Assembly (NCBI GenBank): GCA_002345145.1
Contig: DDVC01000180.1
Location: forward strand, 1 to 6,514
DNA length: 6,514 nucleotides
Direction of reading: 5' to 3'
From: Bacteroidetes bacterium UBA2322
GTDB lineage: Bacteria > Bacteroidota > Bacteroidia > Chitinophagales > UBA2359
The position numbers were made by a program, and so were the translations under genes. Numbering within the stretch: the stretch's first letter is position 1; each line of letters starts with the position of its first letter. Shown here one piece after another: positions 1 through 6,303 of the stretch. The notes beneath the pieces are model-generated. The model saw nothing but the letters and a program-made list of their open reading frames with translations, had not been told where the DNA came from and ran no database searches.

Positions 1-1
1 T

Positions 2-1282
2 TTTGCCCTTACCAGCAATAGCACCGGCACCGGTAATGCGGCGTTTGGCAGCAATGCCCTGCTTAACAACAACACAGGAAATGATAATACTGCTACCGGA
101 AGTTCGGCTTTACGGAGCAATACAGGAGGTGCCGGAAATACTGGTATTGGCAATGTTGCACTTTACAGCAACACCACCGGCAATGAAAATACGGCTTTGG
201 GTACTTACTCTTTGTATAATAATACTACCGGAAACGGAAGTACAGCATTAGGGGCTTATGCCTTACAATCAAATACAGTCGGGCAAAACAATACTGCACT
301 TGGCAATAGTGCTCTGTTTGGTAATACTTCGGGCTATAATAATACCGCCACGGGTGTGGGCGCGCTTTCGGGCAATAGTATAGGCTCTAACAATACCGCC
401 AACGGCAGTGATGCACTGCTATCTAATACAAGTGGATTTGGTAATACTGCTATCGGAAAAAATGTGCTTAAAAACAACACTTCGGGAGAATTGAATACTG
501 CTGTTGGAACTTATGTACTTGGAAGCAATACTAGCGGGAGTTACAATGCTGCAATCGGTGCTTGGGGTACGATGGGGCAAAACACTATAGGGAGCAACAA
601 TGCTGCTTTAGGATATAACGCTTTGTTTAATAATGTTGAAGGCAATAATAATACCGCAAATGGCTTACATGCGCTTTTTAGCAACGTATCTGGAAGTTGG
701 AACACCTGCATAGGCGACCGTTCTGATGTAAGTGTAAACAATCTAAACGGCGCTTCTTCATTTGGCACACAAGCCATTACCAACGCCGACAACAAAATTG
801 TATTGGGCTATACAACTGGCATGACCATAGGCGGCTACACCCACTGGAGCAATCTGAGTGATGGGCGGTTTAAACAAAACGTAAAAAGCGATGTGCCGGG
901 TTTATCCTTCATAGAACAGTTGCGTCCGGTAACTTATACAGTGGATATATCCAAACTGCAACGCCACATTACCGCCCAAATGCCCGATACCATTGCAGCA
1001 CAATATATGCCCACCGCCGAACAAATAACCGCCGCCAATGCCGAAATCCGCACCGGTTTTATTGCGCAGGAAGTGGAAGCCACTGCAAAAAAGATAGGTT
1101 ATAATTTTGATGGCATTAACCCACCCAAAAACCCTACCGATAATTACAGCCTTGAGTATGCGGGTTTTGTACCCAGTTTGGTAAAAGCCGTGCAGGAGCA
1201 GCAGGCTATGATAGAGGTGCAACAAAAAACCATTACCGATTTACTAAAACGGATAGAACAGTTAGAAGCGAAGTTGCCATAA
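2..1282 (+). CDS. Tail-fibre/adhesin-like protein with S74 auto-processing chaperone domain (5' end outside window)
   Basis: The reading frame is open from the first bases, so this is the C-terminal 426 residues of a longer protein; the first internal ATG (197) lies mid-repeat and is not the start. The first ~234 residues are 17-residue repeats of the form TALGxxALxxNTxGxxN, resembling the YadA-type head beta-roll found in trimeric surface fibres. Then comes an intramolecular chaperone auto-processing domain (peptidase S74 family), recognised by SDGRFK followed by FIEQLRPVTY. The Ser codon at 857-859 and Lys codon at 872-874 are five residues apart, matching the Ser-Lys dyad that cleaves endosialidase-type C-termini. 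The end (about 1165-1279) is a heptad-like coiled coil rich in Q, L, I and E. Known for the family: the C-terminal domain trimerises and folds the fibre, then is cut off. Inferred: a trimeric cell-surface fibre or adhesin. The neighbours are not phage genes, so a host gene is more likely than a prophage tail fibre. The secretion route and ligand cannot be seen. Confidence 0.85.
   Translation, partial: FALTSNSTGTGNAAFGSNALLNNNTGNDNTATGSSALRSNTGGAGNTGIGNVALYSNTTGNENTALGTYSLYNNTTGNGSTALGAYALQSNTVGQNNTALGNSALFGNTSGYNNTATGVGALSGNSIGSNNTANGSDALLSNTSGFGNTAIGKNVLKNNTSGELNTAVGTYVLGSNTSGSYNAAIGAWGTMGQNTIGSNNAALGYNALFNNVEGNNNTANGLHALFSNVSGSWNTCIGDRSDVSVNNLNGASSFGTQAITNADNKIVLGYTTGMTIGGYTHWSNLSDGRFKQNVKSDVPGLSFIEQLRPVTYTVDISKLQRHITAQMPDTIAAQYMPTAEQITAANAEIRTGFIAQEVEATAKKIGYNFDGINPPKNPTDNYSLEYAGFVPSLVKAVQEQQAMIEVQQKTITDLLKRIEQLEAKLP
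38..703 (+). repeat. Thirteen degenerate 51-bp (17-residue) in-frame tandem repeats
   Basis: Twelve units are exactly 17 codons and one (the AAIG unit, near 548-601) has 18. Consensus is T-A-x-G-x-x-A-L-x-x-N-T-x-G-x-x-N. A partial unit precedes position 38, and the array decays at TCIG (704 onward) into the linker before the S74 domain. Units differ at many third positions, so this is an old, protein-selected array rather than a recent DNA expansion. The strongest DNA-level conservation is in the Asn-Thr/Ala-Gly codons. The array probably continues upstream of the window. Confidence 0.85.
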
Positions 1283-1286
1283 TTAT

Positions 1287-1754
1287 TTAATCCTCTTCAC
1301 CCAGCACCCAATCAATGCGCACGTCTTGGTGTTGCATGTAAATTTTAGCCCCGATGGAATCCATCGTAACGGCGCGGCAGATATTGTCTTCATTCCAGGT
1401 ATATTCAAAACCCACCAACCATTTGGTATGGTCGTATTGGCGAGCGCCTACTGCTTGGGGTTTAAGCATATTGTGCCTGTATTTTAAAACGGCGGCGGTA
1501 TCGGAGGCGTGTTCGTCTTTTTCAAACTGAATAAGCACCTTAGTTAAATTGGGGTGGGCATTGGTATAACCTTGTGCGGCAACAAATGCCTGAGCAAGGG
1601 TAATGGCTTGGGCGCCGGTAAGGGGTTGTGTGCGCTGGGTAGGAGGTAAGCCGGTGGTGGTTTTTACCGCCGGCGGAGTACCCGGCACACTGCTGCACGA
1701 GCCTGTAAGCAACAGGGCAAACAAAACTGCAAAAAGTGGTAAGTAGCGTGGCAT
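1287..1754 (-). CDS. Small lipoprotein of unknown function
   Basis: The predicted protein has 155 residues. I chose the ATG at 1754-1752 because it puts a basic residue, a hydrophobic stretch (L5-L16) and a lipobox-like TGSC with Cys20 at the very start. An in-frame ATG at 1790 would add 12 polar residues and overlap the upstream gene. Residues 21-45 are a Pro/Thr-rich linker. The rest is a compact domain: a helix-like ITLAQAFVAAQGY segment (51-63), an RHNMLKPQAVG segment (93-103) and a KWLVGFEY...RAVTMDSIGAKI...HQD segment (111-144) that looks like beta-strands. I recall similar GW-VF-Y/RAVTMD-G/HQD patterns in unnamed conserved hypothetical proteins but cannot name the family. It begins 10 bp after the M16 peptidase stop, so it is probably co-transcribed with it. 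Its 3' end faces the S74 gene with a 4-bp gap. A membrane-anchored role is inferred from the lipobox only; no catalytic motif is evident. Confidence 0.75.
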   Translation of the reverse strand: MPRYLPLFAVLFALLLTGSCSSVPGTPPAVKTTTGLPPTQRTQPLTGAQAITLAQAFVAAQGYTNAHPNLTKVLIQFEKDEHASDTAAVLKYRHNMLKPQAVGARQYDHTKWLVGFEYTWNEDNICRAVTMDSIGAKIYMQHQDVRIDWVLGEED

Positions 1755-1764
1755 GTTTTCGGGA

Positions 1765-3054
1765 TTAAGCCGATTCAAACAGGGCAGCATTTTCGGTTAG
1801 TTCTTCGTTACTTTGGGGGTGTTGGGCGTGGTAGTAAAGAGCCGAGCAGTTTTGCGGGGTAAAAATTTGTTGGGCTATTTGTTGTATTTGTTCGGCGGTA
1901 ATGGTGTCGTATTGTGTTATTTCGGTGTTTATCCATTCTACATTACCCAATTGCTCGTAATAAGCCAAACTAAAAGCCTTCATCCACAGGTTGGTTTCGG
2001 CAAAAACCATGCTCGATTCTACGCGGTTAATAGATTTTTGGAGTTCATCGGGCGTAATAAGATTGGTTTGCAGTTGGGTCAGCACTTGCCAAACGGCATC
2101 TTCGGCTTGCTGCATGGTAATGCCCGGGTTAAGCCTGCCCTCAATGGTGAGGGTGCCTTTTTCAAACTCGCCGTAAAAGTGCGTATGTACTGCGCTAAAA
2201 ATAGGTTGCTCTTTTACCAAAGCCTGATACAGCCTTGCCGATGAGCCGGTAGAGAGCAGGTCGTTCAGCACATCGGTAGTAGGATAATGTGGGTGGGTGC
2301 GCTCGCACACGTGAAAACTAAGGTAAAGCGTATCAATAGGCACATCGGCTTGTACGGTAAGGGTTCGTTTTTCGGTTTGCGGGGGGTCGGGAGGCAGGTT
2401 TCGGTAGTATGGCTCGCCGGCGGGTATGCTGCCAAACCATTTTTGTATAAGCGGAAGGAGGGTTTGGGCATCTATTCCGCCGGCAATGCTCAAAATGGCA
2501 TTGGCAGGGTGGTAAAATTTATGAAAAAAGGCTTCTACGTCTTGCAAGGTTGCTTGTTCTATGTGTTCGGGAATAAGTCCTATTACAGGCCATCGGTAGG
2601 GGTGAACTTGGTAGCTCAGCGCCCGCAGTTTATGCCACACATCGCCATAGGGTTGGTTTAGGCAAGTTTCTTTAAACTCTTCTACCACCACATTTTGCTG
2701 CACACTGAGCGAGGTAGGGTTGATATTGAGGTGCAACATGCGGTCGGATTCTATCCACAGGGCAGTTTCAATATTGGCAGCGGGCATAATGCAGTAAAAA
2801 TTGGTCATATCGGGGCTGGTAAAGGCGTTGGTTTCGCCGCCGGCATTGTGTACAACCTCGTCATACTGGGGCACATTTTTAGAGCCGCCAAACATAAGAT
2901 GCTCAAAAAGGTGGGCAAAACCGGTTTTATCGGGGCTTTCATCGCGTGAGCCTACGTTGTATAGTATGTTTACCACCGCCATAGGGGTATTGGGGTCTTG
3001 GTGCAGCAAAACGCGCAATCCATTTGAAAGTACGTGTCGTTGATAGTGAATCAT
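1765..3054 (-). CDS. M16 family zinc metallopeptidase (insulinase/processing-peptidase type), catalytic subunit
   Basis: The protein has 429 residues, the usual length of a two-lobed M16B subunit. The N-terminal lobe carries the inverted zinc motif HLFEH (H48, E51, H52) with the third ligand about 75 residues later in VVVEEF (E126 most likely, E125 adjacent). GGETNAFTSPDMTNFY (72-87) is also typical. The C-terminal lobe has the GSSARLY signature (270-276). At the position where partner subunits carry a substrate-binding Arg and Tyr (xREKxGLxYSV), this protein reads ALVKEQPIFSAV, so the pair appears to be lost. That fits the catalytic half of a heterodimer whose other half lies elsewhere; Bacteroidota often place the two side by side, but here the next gene is a lipoprotein. 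No signal peptide is visible (it starts MIHYQRHVLSNGLRVLLH), so cytoplasmic action is inferred. No Shine-Dalgarno is seen; the start is preceded by a run of T. The substrate is unknown, probably peptides or small proteins. Confidence 0.93.
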   Translation of the reverse strand: MIHYQRHVLSNGLRVLLHQDPNTPMAVVNILYNVGSRDESPDKTGFAHLFEHLMFGGSKNVPQYDEVVHNAGGETNAFTSPDMTNFYCIMPAANIETALWIESDRMLHLNINPTSLSVQQNVVVEEFKETCLNQPYGDVWHKLRALSYQVHPYRWPVIGLIPEHIEQATLQDVEAFFHKFYHPANAILSIAGGIDAQTLLPLIQKWFGSIPAGEPYYRNLPPDPPQTEKRTLTVQADVPIDTLYLSFHVCERTHPHYPTTDVLNDLLSTGSSARLYQALVKEQPIFSAVHTHFYGEFEKGTLTIEGRLNPGITMQQAEDAVWQVLTQLQTNLITPDELQKSINRVESSMVFAETNLWMKAFSLAYYEQLGNVEWINTEITQYDTITAEQIQQIAQQIFTPQNCSALYYHAQHPQSNEELTENAALFESA

Positions 3055-3273
3055 AAAAAAGTAGTTAGTTGTGCGCGGTAAGTTGTCAGTAGTGCAGGGT
3101 TAAAGGCACACGGCTTATTTTGCGTAACACAATAACAGCGTATTTTACCCACAGGTTGCAGGCAGCGCGGTATTAGGGAATTTTTGTGGGGTTTTGGAGG
3201 GGTAAAATTTGGTCATAGGCTTAACCCGGGCATGGCGCACCGCGTATTTTTTGTGGCTAAGTTGTAAGGATGG

Positions 3274-3316
3274 CAATCCCAAAAAATGCTAAAAATATAC
3301 GAATTTTAAGGGATTG
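3274..3316. other. Inverted repeat CAATCCC / GGGATTG
   Basis: A perfect 7-bp inverted repeat (3274-3280 with 3310-3316) can be extended across an AA/AA internal loop by AAAA (3283-3286) pairing with TTTT (3304-3307), leaving an AT-rich loop of about 17 nt. It has no T-run next to either arm, so it is a poor terminator candidate. It could be an operator-like site or part of a leader structure of the M16 gene. The large AT-rich loop makes chance a real possibility. Confidence 0.35.
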
Positions 3317-3365
3317 GAAGCCATTGGGCTAATGCAATAAATTTTCCGGTAATGGTATAAACAGT

Positions 3366-3416
3366 TATACCCACTCCCAAACCTGCTTGGGTAGTGCAGG
3401 TAGGGTGGTGGGTATA
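3366..3416 (-). terminator. Long stem-loop just downstream of folE, possible terminator
   Basis: The outer arms TATACCCAC (3366-3374) and GTGGGTATA (3408-3416) pair perfectly over 9 bp. CCC (3376-3378) pairs with GGG (3403-3405). The inner arms ACCTGC (3381-3386) and GCAGGT (3396-3401) pair over 6 bp, closing a 9-nt loop. About 18 pairs lie within 51 nt. In the folE transcript it starts about 47 nt after the stop codon. The following sequence on the minus strand (AACTGTTTATACC) has only a weak U-tract, so intrinsic termination is plausible but not secure. It might instead stabilise the folE 3' end or be a dispersed palindromic element. A 6-bp hairpin, GTATAA/TTATAC (3355-3370), shares its distal arm. 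Confidence 0.5.
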
Positions 3417-3463
3417 GGTATGAAACAGCCCGTAGCAGGCAAATTGTAAAGGAACATCGGGAA

Positions 3464-4201
3464 CTACTTACCCAGCAGACGCAGCAGTTCGTTTTTCACT
3501 TCGGGTCTTTCAAAAGCGCCTAAGTATTGGGCAGTAATGGTGCTGGAGCCGCAATCCTGCACACCGCGCATCATCACGCAAGCATGGTCGGCTTCTATAA
3601 TAACCGCCACATCGGGCGTTTGCAAGGCTTTGCGCAGCTCTTGAGCTATTTGTACGGTAAGGCGCTCTTGAACCTGTGGGCGTTTGCTGAAAAACTGTAC
3701 CAACCGGTTAATTTTTGACAAACCAATCACCTTTTTGCGCGGAATGTATGCCACGTGTGCCTTGCCTATAATGGGCACAAAGTGATGCTCGCAATTAGAG
3801 TGCACGGTAATATCTTTTTCAATAAGCATTTCGTGGTAGTCATACTTATTGTCGAAAAGGGTAATGGCGGGTTTATTGGCGGGGTTAAGCCCACTAAAAA
3901 TTTCTTTTATATACATTTTTGCCACGCGGCGGGGCGTACCTTTCAGGCTGTCATCGGTAAGGTCAAGCCCCATAATGTTCATGATTTCGGCAAAATGCTC
4001 TTCAATAAGGGCAATTTTGGTTTCATCGTCTAAGTCAAAAGCATCTTGGCGCAGGGGCGTATCAATAGAAGTGATGTGGTGGTTATCGCCTATGTGTTCA
4101 ATCAGTTCTAAGTCTAAATCGTTGTGGTGGTGGTGGCAACCGTTGTGTTTGTGGTCTGTGTGGTTGCCGTTTTTGGTAAAATGTCCGTTTAAAGTTTTCA
4201 T
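3464..4201 (-). CDS. folE: GTP cyclohydrolase I
   Basis: It converts GTP to 7,8-dihydroneopterin triphosphate, the first step of tetrahydrofolate and other pterin synthesis, as a cytosolic zinc enzyme (a homodecamer in E. coli). The 245-residue protein closely follows E. coli FolE: SNCEHHFV (C137, H139, H140) and HACV (H206, C208) hold the zinc and catalytic residues. GTPRRVAKMY (88-97), GLSKINRLVQFF (160-171) and RPQVQERLT (174-182) are family signatures. I chose the ATG at 4201-4199. A longer in-frame start at 4273 would add 24 hydrophobic residues not expected in FolE. Before the catalytic core (from about residue 58) lies an extension rich in histidine: 11 His in the first 42 residues, including HHHH at 23-26 beside C22. 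This could bind metal, which is inference; the extension is not needed for the known reaction. The gene is divergent from the phosphodiesterase gene, and a strong stem-loop follows its stop. Confidence 0.97.
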   Translation of the reverse strand: MKTLNGHFTKNGNHTDHKHNGCHHHHNDLDLELIEHIGDNHHITSIDTPLRQDAFDLDDETKIALIEEHFAEIMNIMGLDLTDDSLKGTPRRVAKMYIKEIFSGLNPANKPAITLFDNKYDYHEMLIEKDITVHSNCEHHFVPIIGKAHVAYIPRKKVIGLSKINRLVQFFSKRPQVQERLTVQIAQELRKALQTPDVAVIIEADHACVMMRGVQDCGSSTITAQYLGAFERPEVKNELLRLLGK

Positions 4202-4412
4202 CAGTTTGGGAGGGGGTAAAATAAGTGAGGTAAATAAATGAATAAAGACGTGTTGGCTGCAAAAGCAAATCAATAACGCCTGTTAGACACTATTTGTTTT
4301 GATTTGTTTAATTGTTTTGCAGAAAAACTAAACAAAGTGAGTAAAAAAAGCCTTTTCACGCCTTAAAAAACATATTGTAGTGCATATCAGTTCTGTTAAT
4401 GCCGGTAATAAC

Positions 4413-4420
4413 TATCTTAG
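4413..4420 (+). promoter_or_regulatory. Possible Bacteroidota-type -7 element before the phosphodiesterase gene
   Basis: TATCTTAG differs at one position from the Bacteroidota -7 consensus TAnnTTTG and lies 18 bp before the ATG at 4439, a common arrangement in this phylum with short leaders. A weak upstream match (TTCTG, 4391-4395) lies 17 bp earlier, near where a TTG-type -33 element would be expected. No Shine-Dalgarno is present between it and the start (A-rich leader). The rest of the 237-bp divergent region (4202-4438) must also hold the folE promoter, for which I found no convincing element. Confidence 0.4.
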
Positions 4421-4438
4421 CAGTATAAAAACGCAAAA

Positions 4439-6235
4439 ATGAAAACACAAAGCGCAAAATGGAGTGTAGGGCGTTGGTTGCCCTTTTTAGTGGGTTATTG
4501 TTGTTGGGTAATTGGGGGCAATTTGGCAGCCCAAAATACTGCCAAAGTGCTAATTTTGGGCATAGACGGTTGCAGACCCGATGCGCTACAAGCGGCAAAT
4601 ACACCTCATATAGACCAGCTTTTTGAGCATGGGGTTTACAGCTACCATGCCCTTACGCACCACCCCACTTGGAGCGGAGCAGGCTGGAGCAGTATGCTTA
4701 CCGGCGTGTGGGAGGATAAGCACAATGTTTACAACAACGCTTTTACCAGCCCCAATTACACACAGTATCCGCATTTTATTACCCGATTAGAAACCCTGCA
4801 ACCACAACTCAACACGGCATCGGTTGTTCACTGGGCTCCCATAAACAACATTATTACCACCGTTTGCGATACCAAATTTAACCTAAGTACCGATTTGGCA
4901 GTTAAAAACAAAGTGGTTGAGTTGCTCAATACCACTAATCCCGATGTGTTGTTTGTGGACTTTGATGATGTGGATGCCGCCGGACATGCCAACGGTTTTT
5001 TGCCCACCATAATCCCGTACCTAAATGCCATACAAGTAACCGATGGTTATGTGGGCGAAATTTTAACCGCCCTCTACAACCGCCCTACCTATGCTGCCGA
5101 AAACTGGCTCATCTTAGTTTCTACCGACCACGGTGGCATTGCATCGGGGCATGGCGGACCCTCTGCTGAAGAACGCACCATTTTTGTATTGGCACACAAA
5201 GCCAATATGCCCCCACAACCGGTTTTACCCCAAACTACTACCCTGCCTGCTCCGCCTGCTCCTGTTTTTAACGGCACCAGCCAGTATGCAGCGCCGTTAA
5301 GCCCCGGCAGTTTGTTTCAGTTTGGCGCTGCACAAGATTTTTCTGTTGAACTTAGGGTACAATATACTACCCTAAGCGGCGATGCGGCTTTTATTTCGGA
5401 TAAAAACTGGAACAGCGGCGCTAATAAGGGATTTGTTATTTCTACGCCCACCGCTGATATTACCCGATGGAAGGTGAATGTGGGCGATGGTGTTAATAGA
5501 GCCGATGTAACCGGCGGCGTAATTGCAGATGGACAATGGCACCACCTTTCTGCCACCTTTGACCGAGACGGGCAATTGCGCATTTACCAAGACGGCAAAT
5601 TAGAAAATTTGACTGCCATGAGCAACGTAGGCGATATAAACAGCTTGCTGCCCCTTACCATAGGGCAAGATGGCACCCGCGCTTACCCTTACTGGTTTAA
5701 TGGTAAAATAGCCGAAGTGCGCATTTGGAATACCATTTTAGCTGAACAAACTATTAAAGACTGGGCTTGTGCGCCGGTAAACAATACGCACCCCAATTAT
5801 GCCAACTTGCTTGCCTATTGGAAAATGGACGATGGGAGCGGCTCTACACTTATAGACTCCTCGCCCAATGGTATAACGGCTTCTTTTTTGGGTGGCACGC
5901 CTACCTGGACAGCAGCATCGGGCATGGTTACTTGTTACGATTACACAAATACGCCCCGCATTACTGATGTTGCCTGTACTGCCCTTACGCACTTAGGCAT
6001 TGGGTTTTTGCCCGAGTGGAACTTAGATGGCAGAAGTCTTATTTTACCCATTAGCGGCGGCTCTTTACCCACTTGCTACGGCAATACTTATACGTATAGT
6101 GTTCCGCCGCAAGGAAACTGCAATTTTAACTGGCAAGTAACCAATGGCTCTATTATTAGCGGGCAAGGCACCAATACTGTTTTGGTGCAGTGGAACAGCC
6201 CGGGCGCAGGGCAAATACAGGTAAGTGTAGAATAA
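4439..6235 (+). CDS. Secreted alkaline-phosphatase-superfamily phosphodiesterase with nested LamG-like domain and C-terminal PKD-like domain
   Basis: The protein has 598 residues. A signal peptide (basic N-terminus, hydrophobic 14-27, likely cut after LAA at 31) predicts export. Residues 36-257 are a type I phosphodiesterase/nucleotide pyrophosphatase-like domain. Likely metal ligands are D43 (LGIDGCRPDAL), D179 and H183 (DAAGH), D230 and H231 (STDHGG), and H238 (GHGG). Aligned with the family's TxTxPN nucleophile motif, PTWSGAG places Ser79 as nucleophile instead of Thr. After a Pro/Thr linker (258-276), residues 277 to about 490 are a LamG/concanavalin-like jellyroll: FNGTSQY, DGQWHHLSATF (364-374), GKIAEVRIWN and LLAYWKMDDGSG (457-468). 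Residues 505-533 (TPRITDVACTALTHLGI...WNLDGRS) match the usual last helix of the phosphatase fold, so the jellyroll looks inserted in the enzyme. About 539-598 is PKD-like (FNWQVTNGSIISGQGT). No type IX sorting domain follows. The substrate (a phosphodiester or phosphoester, perhaps on glycans or nucleotides) is unknown. Confidence 0.9.
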   Translation: MKTQSAKWSVGRWLPFLVGYCCWVIGGNLAAQNTAKVLILGIDGCRPDALQAANTPHIDQLFEHGVYSYHALTHHPTWSGAGWSSMLTGVWEDKHNVYNNAFTSPNYTQYPHFITRLETLQPQLNTASVVHWAPINNIITTVCDTKFNLSTDLAVKNKVVELLNTTNPDVLFVDFDDVDAAGHANGFLPTIIPYLNAIQVTDGYVGEILTALYNRPTYAAENWLILVSTDHGGIASGHGGPSAEERTIFVLAHKANMPPQPVLPQTTTLPAPPAPVFNGTSQYAAPLSPGSLFQFGAAQDFSVELRVQYTTLSGDAAFISDKNWNSGANKGFVISTPTADITRWKVNVGDGVNRADVTGGVIADGQWHHLSATFDRDGQLRIYQDGKLENLTAMSNVGDINSLLPLTIGQDGTRAYPYWFNGKIAEVRIWNTILAEQTIKDWACAPVNNTHPNYANLLAYWKMDDGSGSTLIDSSPNGITASFLGGTPTWTAASGMVTCYDYTNTPRITDVACTALTHLGIGFLPEWNLDGRSLILPISGGSLPTCYGNTYTYSVPPQGNCNFNWQVTNGSIISGQGTNTVLVQWNSPGAGQIQVSVE

Positions 6236-6255
6236 GGTAGGCTGGTGTTAATTTA

Positions 6256-6303
6256 GGGTAATGGCAGAGATGGACAATTGTTATTTGATAACAATGCTTA
6301 CCC
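6256..6303 (+). terminator. Nested palindrome after the phosphodiesterase gene, possible terminator
   Basis: The outer arms GGGTAA (6256-6261) and TTACCC (6298-6303) enclose a perfect 8-bp stem ATTGTTAT/ATAACAAT (6277-6284 with 6288-6295) with a 3-nt loop, and GC/GC can pair between them. It starts 20 bp after the stop codon at 6235. A T-run (TTTTTT, about 6328-6334) is roughly 25 nt further on, too far for a textbook intrinsic terminator. A role in 3'-end formation or as a protein-binding palindrome is possible. Confidence 0.4.

Larger units (their letters stand above)
3055..3463. other. 409-bp non-coding region between folE and the M16 peptidase gene
   Basis: No convincing open reading frame was found on either strand. 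On the minus strand it is the folE 3' flank followed by the leader of the M16 peptidase gene. It holds two stem-loops (3274-3316 and 3366-3416, listed separately), a smaller hairpin that competes with the second, and G-rich patches on the plus strand (near 3187-3202 and 3389-3412). I looked for a TAnnTTTG-type -7 element for the peptidase gene and found no good match, so its promoter is not located. No tRNA-like fold was recognised. Confidence 0.6.

Noticed and set aside
38..703. CRISPR-like or satellite DNA array because of the regular 51-bp period
   Set aside because: The period is a whole number of codons, no spacers of unique sequence alternate with identical repeats, and the conservation is at protein level.
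902..1225. 107-residue open frame antisense to the S74 domain
   Set aside because: It lies wholly opposite a well-supported coding domain and its translation shows no recognisable motif.
1755..1790. Longer lipoprotein start at 1790, overlapping the M16 gene
   Set aside because: It would bury the lipoprotein signal behind 12 extra polar residues; the ATG at 1754 gives a textbook-length signal with Cys20.
2287..2661. 124-residue plus-strand open frame inside the M16 gene
   Set aside because: It is antisense to conserved M16 sequence, and its composition is what reverse reading of that gene gives.
4202..4273. Longer FolE start at 4273
   Set aside because: It would add 24 hydrophobic, Cys/Phe-rich residues with no counterpart in FolE; the ATG at 4201 gives a normal-sized enzyme with only a short extension.
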